Below are positions 1-7,897 of a stretch of 22,144 nucleotides of DNA, piece by piece. Location: the NCBI GenBank assembly GCA_964442745.1, contig CAYUAI010000066.1:1-22144 (forward strand), in the 5' to 3' direction. The DNA is from CAYUAI01 sp964442745 (GTDB taxonomy: Bacteria > Pseudomonadota > Gammaproteobacteria > S012-40). A program made the position numbers and the translations under genes. Position 1 is the stretch's first letter. The number at the start of each line of letters is the position of its first letter. The notes under the pieces are model-generated. The model was given only the letters and a program-made list of their open reading frames with translations. It ran no database searches and was not told the origin of the DNA.

Positions 1-48
1 TTTAATCAGTTTTTGTATCTTAGCAGGTTGTCTGATTTATGGGGTCCA
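1..48 (-). mobile_element. Possible end of an IS3-like insertion sequence, running off the left edge
   Basis: On the - strand, the sequence from position 48 leftwards begins TGGACCCCATAAATCAGACA. This resembles the TG-starting, C-rich terminal repeats of some IS3-family elements. It starts exactly where the mlaA reading frame loses family similarity, which is what an insertion would look like. Only 48 bases are visible; no transposase or opposite end can be seen, so this is a hypothesis. An alternative is simple mutational decay of mlaA. Confidence 0.3.
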
Positions 49-451
49 CTATATTAATAATGCGTATCGGGTTGGTTAAATTGGAGAAAAAATTAGCGGT
101 ACAGACCCGAATCGGTTCGGGTATATACCGATAGAGTTTAGCGATGGGTTTTAATGCATAAAAGTAGAGTTTATCGTTAAACCAAAAAATGCGGCGGTTT
201 AAGGTCTCTAATGGGTCATAAACGTCAAGCTCATCTTCCGAAAATTCATCCTCAAATTTCCCGTCTTCTTGAATTTTTTCGCTGATTTTCTGAAGGGTTT
301 GTGGGTCGAGTTGAGTGAATGAAATATCAAACTCATACCAATCTTCTGTGATATTGCTGGGAAACGATTCCTGCGTCGTGGTCGCATAAAGCGCTTGGCC
401 AGTTACCCATAACATGGTTAGCAAGGCAAGCCGGAAAATAATGAATGTCAT
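20..451 (-). pseudogene. mlaA: Truncated MlaA/VacJ family protein, N-terminal part only
   Basis: MlaA sits in the outer membrane and removes misplaced phospholipids from the outer leaflet, passing them to MlaC. The visible 143 residues begin with a hydrophobic signal peptide (about residues 1-22) followed by an acidic stretch. The family hallmark starts near residue 79: YDPLETLNRRIFWFNDKLY, then a LKPIAKLYRYIPEPIR-like segment and FFSNLTNPIRIIN. Full family members are usually about 230-260 residues. Here the frame leaves the family pattern right after IRIIN and stops 11 residues later. The signal peptide shows no lipobox cysteine, unlike the E. coli lipoprotein. The gene is therefore interrupted, possibly by the putative IS end at the left edge. 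The first visible ATG is taken as the start; no strong Shine-Dalgarno is seen. Identification of the family is fairly sure; the cause of truncation is not. Confidence 0.72.
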
Positions 452-865
452 AATTGATTAATTATTCTTCTTTTTGAAAAATATAGCTCCAATAAAATGG
501 ATTTGGCGAATAATGGGAAAGAGCTTATGAGGGGGGGTTGCGGCGCTGAGTAGACAAAAATACAGAAAAATACCCATTTGTCCTGATTGTTCAACAATAT
601 ACAAACATCGATCACCGAGTTTTTCGATCATTTATTTTTTCCAGGTTATGTTTCCCAAAATCACAAGTGGTGAATTTTTTTGGTGTATATTGAGGGTCAG
701 GCGTTGGCGTGTCCATTCCTTCAGTATCCAGAGTTGTATAGAGCGGCATCGTTTATCGTCTTTCGATGGCAATAAGATTAAAAAAGATCATTTTTAATTA
801 ATTTAAGAGGATATGCTACGTTGCCTGAATCCGTGTTCATTCGAAATTATGGCGTTATTGGGACG
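452..865. other. Intergenic region with no gene seen
   Basis: An AT-rich stretch of about 410 bases between the divergent mlaA fragment and the repeat element. It has no convincing open frame on either strand and no strong hairpin or promoter that I can defend. The mlaA promoter should lie at its left end. Confidence 0.5.
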
Positions 866-1035
866 CTAGGAGGCGGCCCGAGAATGGAGAGCCTACTACG
901 GAAAACCCTTTTTGCGCCAATTTCCCGATCCTTTTCGACTGATAGCGACGGCTATTTATCTCAAATTGATCCAAAAATTTGCACTAAACATGGATTCCCC
1001 CTCGCGACGACTTCCATTCTCGGGCCGCCTCCTAG
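866..1035. repeat. 170-bp repeat element with perfect 23-bp terminal inverted repeats
   Basis: Positions 866-888 (beginning CTAGGAGGCGGCCCGAGAAT) are the exact reverse complement of 1013-1035, with 124 bp between them. The outermost CTAG could be part of the repeat or a duplicated 4-bp target. The small open frame crossing it (about 821-1060) merely reads through the repeat and is not a credible gene. A related palindrome sharing AGGAGGC and CCATTCTCGG lies at 12638-12667, so this is a dispersed family in the genome. The form fits a non-autonomous MITE or a paired REP (BIME-like) unit; no transposase is present. Confidence 0.75.
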
Positions 1036-1112
1036 TGGATTATACTTGCGTTATCACTAGATTTGTATCGTTTTAAGGTAATGTTTTTTTGTTTTCATTA
1101 GGGATATTATGC

Positions 1113-1474
1113 GTGAAAACTGTCTCGATACGTCGAAGCTTGTTAACCAATATTTTGCGGGTCATCGTTTTATTGGGAGGTGTCATAATCACCACTGCGT
1201 TTCTAAATACACGCCAATTGGTGGAAGTTTTACCTGAATCACTGATCAGTAAAACTTTGGATCAAATTGAAGGGCGGTTAACCCATTTTTATCAACTGAT
1301 CATGCATGAGCTATTATTAACCAATGCCGCGGGGGATATACGAATTATTGGATCTGGGGGATTTAAAAACACTCAATCATATATTTATTCCATTGAGCAA
1401 ACAGCATCTGCAAATATCCTCGTTATTATTGGCGGATGATTCCGGTCACGAATATATGTTCGTGGCGGGCTAGA
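1113..1474 (+). pseudogene. Frameshifted remnant of a membrane sensor protein, N-terminal domain
   Basis: Starting from a GTG at 1113 preceded by AGGG, the frame encodes a basic N-terminus and one transmembrane helix (about residues 11-32). It continues with an extracytoplasmic start containing LPESLISKTLDQIEGRL and HELLLTNAAGD. This resembles the sensor segment found at the N-terminus of some adenylate/guanylate cyclases and PP2C/SpoIIE-type regulators, by recollection of family pattern only. The frame closes at 1439. From about 1370 another frame instead reads IPLSKQHLQISSLLLADDSG and then HEYMFVAG before a stop at 1472-1474. That continuation fits the same family much better than the original frame. 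The two halves therefore appear to be one gene broken by a frameshift near 1370-1385. No effector domain follows, so the gene is also truncated. Confidence 0.5.
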
Positions 1475-2020
1475 GAAAATTGTTCAGGCAAAGTGAATTA
1501 TTCTATGAATAATGCACTTTATTTTCGGAATAACTATCCTTAATTTGGAGCAACGCCTCTGCGACTTCTTCCATCGCTGACTTAATGGTCTATACTATGG
1601 CTTCATAACAAATTATTTTTAGGGCATGATGACGTTGTTTTTTTGTCCATGCGAGTATAAAAATCATTCATCATGTTACTTCGGTAGGCGCGATAAAATC
1701 AACGAGTTAACATTATTCAATCTGTGTTTTCATGGTGAGCAATGGTTTCGGGTTTTACAATGAGACTCATCATTCACTGAGTGCTATCGGTGGATGGTAA
1801 TTTCCATCAAAATCAGTATAGAAATTGAGTGAGTTAATTTTTGTGTACTTGATATTGTTTATTGAAGATGTATCATGTGCTCACGAATAGCAGTTACCCC
1901 CCGCTTAAAATAGACAAATAATAGGGGCGGTAGGCTATCATCAATCACTATTTCTAGATTCTAAATTTAAAGCGTAAAATTAAAATGTGTGGTGTTTGTG
2001 GGCCTGAGGGAGGATAACGC
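1475..2020. other. Long upstream region of the multiheme cytochrome gene, no gene seen
   Basis: About 545 bases of AT-rich sequence with stops in all frames; nothing here continues the upstream sensor fragment convincingly. It carries a candidate promoter (1849-1876), and the cytochrome ribosome-binding site GGGAGGAT just before 2021. It may hold regulatory sites or decayed gene sequence. Confidence 0.5.
1849..1876 (+). promoter_or_regulatory. Candidate sigma-70-type promoter for the multiheme cytochrome gene
   Basis: TTGATA (1849-1854), a 16-bp spacer, and TATCAT (1871-1876): each hexamer matches five of six consensus bases. Transcription would start near 1883, giving a leader of about 140 nt. 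Chance matches are common in AT-rich DNA. Confidence 0.38.
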
Positions 2021-4882
2021 ATGGTAAAGCATAATCTATGGGGTTTTTCTGTATTTAAACGGCATGATCAATGTAAATTCTTTGTATTGGCCGGCTCGTT
2101 TTTTTTTCTATTATTTATTTGCAACGCGGCGGTGGCTGTTATATTCGATCATTCGGATATTACCCAGGCTTGTGCTGAATGTCATGGGGTGACAGCCCAA
2201 GGTCAACCGAGCACACACATCGCTTCAAACAACAGTTGTGGCGCCTGTCACGCCGTCATTACTTGGCTGCCAATCAAAAAGCTTGATCATCAAGCCGTGG
2301 TCGGTCAGTGTGCTGAGTGTCATAGTAGTACAACGACAGCCCAAGGTGTTGCCATTGACCATATTAATACAACGGGTCTTTGTGGCTCGTGTCACACGGT
2401 CAATAGCTGGTTACCCATTCCTCGGATGGACCATGATCAAACCGTGGGGACATGTGAGCAATGCCATGATAATGTGATCGCACGAGGTAAGCCGACGGAA
2501 CATTTGCCTTCGTCGAGTGCTTGCGGCGATTGCCATTTAACTATATCGTTTTTAGCGGGGGTATCCATCGATCATAGCCAAGTGACCTCAACTTGTGACA
2601 GTTGTCATAACAATACTTTTGCTGGAGGTTTACCTTCTTTCCATCTCCCGACAACAACCGTCTGTGGGGCCTGTCATGCGGTGACCCATTGGAGTCCGCT
2701 GCTGACAGTTGATCATGCTGAATTAAAAGGGAATTGTGGTCGCTGCCACAATGGGACAACCGCTCTTGGCCCCTCGGCTACTCATATAAGAACCACCAGT
2801 CAATGCGGTGCTTGTCATGCATTCACGGCTTGGGTACCCGTCACCGTTGTTGATCATAATGAAGTCATGGATATTTGCAGTCAATGCCATGATGGTGTGT
2901 CAGCACAGGCCAAAGGAGTTGCCCATGTCAGCTCAAGTGATCAGTGCCAGGTTTGTCATTCTACTACCGCTTGGGCACCTGTCACCCAGGTTGATCATAG
3001 CGCCGTGTTAGGTAGTTGCCCAGTTTGCCATAGTGCCGCAGGCAATGCCACCCCCAAGCCGGTTACCCATGTTGTTAGCTCGGATGATTGTGAGCTGTGC
3101 CATAGCTTGACCCAATGGACACCTGCAGGGTTTGATCATACGGATATCAATCGTGATTGCATCAGTTGCCATGACGGAGGACAGGCGATTGGCAAATCTG
3201 CTCTCCATATCCAGAGCACCGACCTATGTGAAGCCTGTCACACACCGGGTCAGTGGACAGTGATCGGCGTCGCCGCCGTCGATCACGAGCAAGTGGTGGG
3301 TGCCTGCAGTGATTGCCATAATGGCATCGCGGCGACTGGCCCCTCAACTAACCATATCAGTACCTCAGACATTTGCGACAAATGTCACACAACAGTCGCT
3401 TGGGCACCGGCTATCAAAGTGGATCATGATGAAGTGATCGGGAGCTGTGAGAGCTGCCACAATTTGCCACAGCCACATATCAATACAAGTACCCAATGTG
3501 TTAATTGTCATAGTACCACGCGCTGGACCCCGGCTATCTTAGTTGATCATACCCAAGTGCAAGATAGTTGTGATGCCTGCCACAATGGAACGGCGGCAAA
3601 AGGTATACCTACCACACATATTAATAGTTCAATCATTTGTGATGCTTGCCACACCACTAGCATTTGGGCACCGGTGGCAACGGTGGATCACAATGAGGTC
3701 GTTGGTCAATGCGCAGAATGTCATAACGGTAATGATTTTCAAGGCAAGGGTCCAGATCATGTGGTAACCACGGATGTATGTGAAGCCTGTCATAACAGCA
3801 CCAGTTGGTTTGCGGTAGCCGTGGTTGATCATGCTGAAGTTTTGGGCAGTTGCAGTACTTGCCACAATGGTGTGGCGGCCGCCGCTAAATCAGCCAACCA
3901 TGTTCCAAGCTCGGATAACTGCGACATCTGTCATGGTACATTAGCCTGGTTGCCGGCGAAGGTGGATCATACCGGGATTACGGACAATTGTGTGCAATGC
4001 CATAATGGGGTTGATGCCATCGGAAAATCGATTGATCACATTGCTAGCCCTGAGGTCTGTGAGACATGTCATAGTACACTGGCCTGGTCACCAGCGCAGA
4101 TGGATCATACTGGGATTACGGATAATTGTGTACGATGCCATAATGGAACTGATGCGACAGGTAAATCTGTGAACCATATTACGAGTTCTGATGTTTGTGA
4201 GGCCTGCCATGAAACGTTGCAATGGCAGATAATAGGCGGGCAAGCGGTAGATCACAGTCAAGTGCAAGGCGCTTGCAATGTTTGTCACAATGATACCGTT
4301 ACTGCGGGTAAGTCTGCGAACCATGTATTGACTTCTGACTTGTGTCAGGCCTGCCATATGGCAACCGCTTGGGTACCCACTATAGGCGTTGATCATGCTG
4401 AAGTGATTGGTGACTGTAATAGTTGCCATCAACTGCCAACGGCACACATCAGCACCAGCAATGCCTGCGATGCCTGCCATGCTCCGTCAGGCTGGGTCCC
4501 TGTCACGGTGGTCGATCACAATCAAGTGTTAGATGCTTGCAGTAACTGTCATGGCTTGCCCATTGGACATATCAATTCATCAAATCGATGTGAAACCTGC
4601 CACTCTCCCCAAACATGGCGTCCTGCCATTACTGTTGATCATAATGAAGTGACGGGATCATGTAACGGTTGCCATCAATTCTCCGTGAGTCACATTGCAG
4701 CAACCACCGTTTGCGAAGCCTGCCATAGCACGGCGACATGGGGCGTTAATGGTAAAGTTGACCACAATCAAGTCATCGGATCTTGTTCTGCTTGCCATCC
4801 ACTCCCCGGCGATCATGATCCAACCGGCGGGGCAGAGTGCAATGCCTCCGGCTGCCATAGTACTCAAAATTGGGATCTATAA
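2021..4882 (+). CDS. Giant secreted multiheme cytochrome c with 40 predicted heme sites
   Basis: The 953-residue protein starts with a Sec signal peptide: basic start, hydrophobic core FFFLLFICNAAVA, likely cleavage after A39. It is followed by a near-continuous array of heme-binding motifs. I count 39 CXXCH motifs plus a final CX4CH (CNASGCH), about one heme per 23 residues. The array is made of about 20 modules of up to 46 residues. Each module has the pattern DH...CxxCHNG...H(I/V)xSSxxCxxCHxTxxWxP, giving two hemes and two extra conserved histidines that could be distal ligands. No lipobox, C-terminal helix or enzymatic domain is visible, so it should be periplasmic or extracellular and act as an electron conduit or capacitor. 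The ATG at 2021 is preceded by GGGAGGAT at 8-nt spacing. Multiheme cytochromes with this kind of repeat are known from metal-reducing and sulfur-oxidising bacteria. The redox partner is unknown; it cannot be assigned to a named cytochrome. Confidence 0.92.
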   Translation: MVKHNLWGFSVFKRHDQCKFFVLAGSFFFLLFICNAAVAVIFDHSDITQACAECHGVTAQGQPSTHIASNNSCGACHAVITWLPIKKLDHQAVVGQCAECHSSTTTAQGVAIDHINTTGLCGSCHTVNSWLPIPRMDHDQTVGTCEQCHDNVIARGKPTEHLPSSSACGDCHLTISFLAGVSIDHSQVTSTCDSCHNNTFAGGLPSFHLPTTTVCGACHAVTHWSPLLTVDHAELKGNCGRCHNGTTALGPSATHIRTTSQCGACHAFTAWVPVTVVDHNEVMDICSQCHDGVSAQAKGVAHVSSSDQCQVCHSTTAWAPVTQVDHSAVLGSCPVCHSAAGNATPKPVTHVVSSDDCELCHSLTQWTPAGFDHTDINRDCISCHDGGQAIGKSALHIQSTDLCEACHTPGQWTVIGVAAVDHEQVVGACSDCHNGIAATGPSTNHISTSDICDKCHTTVAWAPAIKVDHDEVIGSCESCHNLPQPHINTSTQCVNCHSTTRWTPAILVDHTQVQDSCDACHNGTAAKGIPTTHINSSIICDACHTTSIWAPVATVDHNEVVGQCAECHNGNDFQGKGPDHVVTTDVCEACHNSTSWFAVAVVDHAEVLGSCSTCHNGVAAAAKSANHVPSSDNCDICHGTLAWLPAKVDHTGITDNCVQCHNGVDAIGKSIDHIASPEVCETCHSTLAWSPAQMDHTGITDNCVRCHNGTDATGKSVNHITSSDVCEACHETLQWQIIGGQAVDHSQVQGACNVCHNDTVTAGKSANHVLTSDLCQACHMATAWVPTIGVDHAEVIGDCNSCHQLPTAHISTSNACDACHAPSGWVPVTVVDHNQVLDACSNCHGLPIGHINSSNRCETCHSPQTWRPAITVDHNEVTGSCNGCHQFSVSHIAATTVCEACHSTATWGVNGKVDHNQVIGSCSACHPLPGDHDPTGGAECNASGCHSTQNWDL
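2147..4866 (+). repeat. Intragenic tandem array of two-heme modules
   Basis: The coding sequence repeats with a period of up to 138 bp (46 codons), marked by GATCA(T/C) at the DH motif of each module. The modules beginning near 3963 and 4101 are exactly 138 bp apart and nearly identical through the first heme site, suggesting a recent duplication. Several C-terminal modules (for example around 3445-3480 and 4420-4560) have a shortened linker between heme sites. Such an array can change length by slippage or unequal recombination. Confidence 0.85.
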
Positions 4883-4890
4883 TTGACTAC

Positions 4891-5048
4891 CGATATTGGG
4901 CGGCCTATCATTTGATCTCACTTGAGACCTGGATTTCACCGGAGCTTTTTTTTCAGTTGGCCATGCAACAACGTATGGCTTCTTTCAGAAAAACCTTGGT
5001 GAAATCAATTTTCTTCGCAATTTTTAAGCGCTAGGCGGCCCAATGTCG
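4891..5048 (+). repeat. MITE-like palindromic element, copy 1
   Basis: A 158-bp element beginning 8 bp after the cytochrome stop codon. Its ends are inverted repeats (CGATATTGGGCGGCCTA at the left; the right end reads CGACATTGGGCCGCCTA on the opposite strand). It also has an internal inverted repeat GATTTCACC/GGTGAAATC and a central hairpin around GGCCAT...ATGGC. By manual alignment it is about 80% identical to the element at 14479-14635 in the opposite orientation. No protein is encoded. The position suggests it may also act as the transcript end of the cytochrome gene. Confidence 0.85.
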
Positions 5049-5428
5049 AGTGTAATTTTGTCGCCCTGTCAATTGCCCCCTCATTCATAGCTCACCCGTT
5101 TTTCTCGGATCTTGCGTTCATGTCATGTATTTTTAAAAAATTGCTTTGTCAAAGCTGAAATCTTTTTACGCAAAGCACTTGGAGCGTACCGAGTGAATTG
5201 TGTTCTAGAATTTGGAAAATTGTTTCGCTTTCGGTCAAAATTAACGCAACTTGCTGGGTGGGCAAATGTTACAATTCACCGATTCATTGATTGCCAGGTC
5301 AAAAATTCGTCGATTTGTACTGGCGGGATGAGGTAGAAATTAAACGACCATTCAGCACCCATTCATGCTGGGCGGCAGACAATCGAGTGATGCATGAAAG
5401 TAAACTTTAACGAGAGAAGGAGATAAAT
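5049..5428. other. Intergenic region upstream of the lipoprotein cytochrome
   Basis: About 380 bases with no credible gene. It contains a 9-bp inverted repeat, GTGAATTGT at 5193-5201 and ACAATTCAC at 5271-5279, which could be a hairpin or paired binding site. The Shine-Dalgarno GAGAAGGAGA of the next gene sits at its right end. I cannot defend a specific promoter. Confidence 0.45.
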
Positions 5429-6076
5429 GTGAAACAGCGGTATGTATTAGTGATTTTTTTGTTATTGACTTTAGCGGCATGTGATAGCAATACCAACCAA
5501 AATAACTCGGTTCAATCAGATGTTGCTGAAACGGATGAGAATACCACGGTTGGTTCAGTGATCGATCAGAACATTGAGCAATCCAAAGCCGTGATTGAAG
5601 AGACCAAAGAATCACTCAGTGAGGCGAGCGACAAAGCGCTGGACGTAGCCAGCTCAGCAGTTGAAAAAACGAAAGACGTGGCCATCGATATGGTTGAGAA
5701 AGGTCAAAATATGGCCACTGAGACGGTCGCTACGGCAACAGATAAGGTGATGACAGCGGCAAGTGAGCTAAAATCCGCGGTGTCGGGTACCAGCGCCGTT
5801 TTATCAACGGACGATGCTTTAGCCTTAGCGAAAAAAAGCGGTTGTCTGGCGTGTCACAGCATTGAGAAAAAAGTCGTAGGACCCGCCTGGCAAGATGTGG
5901 CAGCACGTTACACGGATGATCAACAAGCACGTGAAGAATTGATTAACAAAGTAAGCAAGGGGGGTAAAGGGAATTGGACCGAGGTCACGGGTGGTGCACC
6001 CATGCCTCCATATTCACCACGGGTAGCGGATGCGGATATTGCCCAGCTGGTTGATTTTGTCTTATCGCTTAAATAA
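5429..6076 (+). CDS. Lipoprotein with amphipathic spacer and C-terminal cytochrome c551-like domain
   Basis: The 215-residue protein has a lipoprotein signal ending in a lipobox LAAC (Cys18 followed by Asp, so inner-membrane retention is possible). Residues about 40-118 form a low-complexity, Ala/Glu/Lys-rich amphipathic helical stretch with runs such as SEASDKALDVASSAVEKTKD, likely a coiled-coil tether. The C-terminal ~90 residues are a class I mono-heme cytochrome c of the c551/c5 type. They carry CLACH (C139, C142, H143), VVGPAW, and a Met ligand in APMPPYSP (M192). Its expected role is an electron shuttle anchored to the membrane, able to reach across the periplasm. The GTG start at 5429 is chosen because AAGGAGA lies 6-10 nt upstream and the lipobox then falls at the normal distance. 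It follows the giant multiheme cytochrome on the same strand, with about 550 bp and a repeat element between them, so the two are probably separately transcribed. The partner is unknown. Confidence 0.85.
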   Translation: MKQRYVLVIFLLLTLAACDSNTNQNNSVQSDVAETDENTTVGSVIDQNIEQSKAVIEETKESLSEASDKALDVASSAVEKTKDVAIDMVEKGQNMATETVATATDKVMTAASELKSAVSGTSAVLSTDDALALAKKSGCLACHSIEKKVVGPAWQDVAARYTDDQQAREELINKVSKGGKGNWTEVTGGAPMPPYSPRVADADIAQLVDFVLSLK

Positions 6077-6106
6077 TAAATTTCCCATTTATTAATGTTT
6101 TCTCCC

Positions 6107-6152
6107 CTATAGTTTTCCAGATAATGAAATTTTATTATCTGGAAAACTATAG
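6107..6152. terminator. Bidirectional hairpin between convergent genes, 19-bp perfect stem
   Basis: Positions 6107-6125 (CTATAGTTTTCCAGATAAT) are perfectly complementary to 6134-6152 with an 8-nt loop. It lies between the convergent stops of the lipoprotein cytochrome (6076) and the ABC ATPase (6204). There is no clear T-tract after the stem on either strand, so it may act as a transcript-end stabiliser or barrier rather than a classical intrinsic terminator. The long perfect stem could also be a small repeat unit. Confidence 0.6.
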
Positions 6153-6203
6153 ATCGATGAACAGATCAATGCCCCCTGGCATTATCCTCATTTCAAAACC
6201 ACA

Positions 6204-7883
6204 TTAATTTGAATCAAGCGGTACCCGAGGCACTGCAGCGAGTAATTTTTGGGTGTAGTCGTGGCGAGGTTGATTGCTGACTTGATGGGTGGGACCGTGT
6301 TCGACAATTTTTCCATCATACATGACGGCCATTTCATCACTGACGAACTCGACTACGCCAATATTATGGGTGATGAACAATAAGGTTAAATCGTGATCAC
6401 GCTGTAATTGAAGTAATAACTGTAAAACCTCGGCTTGCACTGAGACGTCTAGCGCACTGGTAATTTCATCACAGACAATAAATTTTGGATTTAATACCAA
6501 AGCCCGGGCGATACCAATACGTTGGCGTTGTCCCCCGGAAAATTCATGGGGATAGCGCCACAAATAATCGGGGTCCAATTGCACTTGTTTCAGCATTTCA
6601 CGGGCCATATCAATGCGTTCATCTTTAGACTGCCCAATGTGATGGACCGCCATGGGTTCCGTCAAGGTGGCGGCAATGCTTAACCGTGGATTTAACGATG
6701 ACATGGGGTCTTGAAAGATAATTTGCATTTTACGACGAAACGGTCGCATTTGTTTGGCTGATAATCCCGTGATATTTTGGCCTTCAAAGGCAATTGTGCC
6801 CGCCGTTGGATTAATGAGCCGGATGATGGCTCTGCCTAGCGTTGTTTTGCCGCACCCGGATTCGCCCACTAAGGCAAGGATACGCCCCTGATGAATATTA
6901 AGCGTGACATCATCGACGGCTTTTACATAACCTACGGCATGCTTCAAAACGCCTTTTTTAATCGGAAAATGCACTTTCACATTTTTCAATTCAAGTATCG
7001 GTGGCAGACTCGATGACTCAGGGGTTTGCGAATGCATTGCTTGAGTGTGGATGAGGCTTCGTTTGTGAGCTAAGTTCTCAGGAAGGGCGGCGATGAGCTG
7101 CTTGGTATATTCATGTTGCGGTGTATGTAACAGTTCGGTTAAGGGACCTTCTTCAACAATTTTTCCCAGCCGCATTACCCCCAAACGATGAGCCATTTTA
7201 GCCACCACGCCAAAATCATGTGTGATAAACAGAATTCCCATGCCACGGCGTTGTTGCAATTCTTGCATCAAGCGTAAAATTTCAGCTTGCACGGTTACAT
7301 CCAATGCCGTGGTGGGCTCATCGGCGATCAATAAATCCGGTTCACACACCATTGCCATGGCAATCATGACTCGTTGGCGTTGGCCGCCTGACAAGCGATG
7401 CGGATATTCATCCACTCGTTCCTCCGGGGATGGGATTTGCACTTGCGCCAAGGCCTCAATGGCGCGTATTCGTGCGGCTTGATAATCCAGGTTGGCATCG
7501 TGCAATTGCAAGGCCTCAATAATCTGGTCACCGATGGTATAGACCGGATTTAACGAGGTCATGGGTTCTTGAAAGATCATGGCGATACGCGAGCCACGTA
7601 TCGTTCGCTGACGATCATTAGCCAGCTGCAGCATATCCACTTGTTCAAGACCACCATCGTGATGACGATATTCAAAGTGTATTTGGCCACTGGGATGTGA
7701 GGCAATGTCGGATGGCAATAGTTGAATAATGGACAGCGCAGTCATCGATTTGCCACTGCCAGATTCACCTACCAGGCAATAGGTTTCCCCTCGGTTAATC
7801 GTAAAGCTGACATCATCCACCGCTTTGACGATAGTATTGCCAGTTTGCAGGTGAGTCGAGAGGTTTTTGACTTCCAATAACAT
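6204..7883 (-). CDS. Peptide-type ABC transporter ATPase with two nucleotide-binding domains (YejF-like)
   Basis: This 559-residue cytoplasmic protein holds two complete ABC ATPase domains in one chain and would power uptake by the transporter encoded upstream. Domain 1 shows Walker A GESGSGKS (39-46), Q-loop Q105, signature LSGGQ (164-168), Walker B LLIADE (184-189) and switch His222. Domain 2 shows GESGCGKT (340-347), Q391, signature FSGGQ (448-452), Walker B FIVCDE (468-473) and His506. No catalytic residue is missing. Double-NBD proteins of this size occur in the Yej (peptide/microcin C) and Gsi (glutathione) systems; most other Opp/Dpp systems split the two halves. It is the last gene of a four-gene operon and starts 14 bp after the preceding permease. 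Substrate cannot be read from this subunit. Function is secure, the family symbol is not. Confidence 0.93.
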   Translation of the reverse strand: MLLEVKNLSTHLQTGNTIVKAVDDVSFTINRGETYCLVGESGSGKSMTALSIIQLLPSDIASHPSGQIHFEYRHHDGGLEQVDMLQLANDRQRTIRGSRIAMIFQEPMTSLNPVYTIGDQIIEALQLHDANLDYQAARIRAIEALAQVQIPSPEERVDEYPHRLSGGQRQRVMIAMAMVCEPDLLIADEPTTALDVTVQAEILRLMQELQQRRGMGILFITHDFGVVAKMAHRLGVMRLGKIVEEGPLTELLHTPQHEYTKQLIAALPENLAHKRSLIHTQAMHSQTPESSSLPPILELKNVKVHFPIKKGVLKHAVGYVKAVDDVTLNIHQGRILALVGESGCGKTTLGRAIIRLINPTAGTIAFEGQNITGLSAKQMRPFRRKMQIIFQDPMSSLNPRLSIAATLTEPMAVHHIGQSKDERIDMAREMLKQVQLDPDYLWRYPHEFSGGQRQRIGIARALVLNPKFIVCDEITSALDVSVQAEVLQLLLQLQRDHDLTLLFITHNIGVVEFVSDEMAVMYDGKIVEHGPTHQVSNQPRHDYTQKLLAAVPRVPLDSN

Positions 7884-7897
7884 GCTGAGTTTATCGA

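Noticed and set aside
821..1060. 79-codon + strand open frame
   Set aside because: It runs through both arms of the 23-bp inverted repeat, and a similar peptide appears wherever the repeat occurs. It starts with TTG and has no family resemblance.
2021..4882. Regular repeats considered as a CRISPR array
   Set aside because: The repeats are in-frame protein modules with CXXCH codons, diverge from copy to copy, and there are no unique spacers or cas genes.
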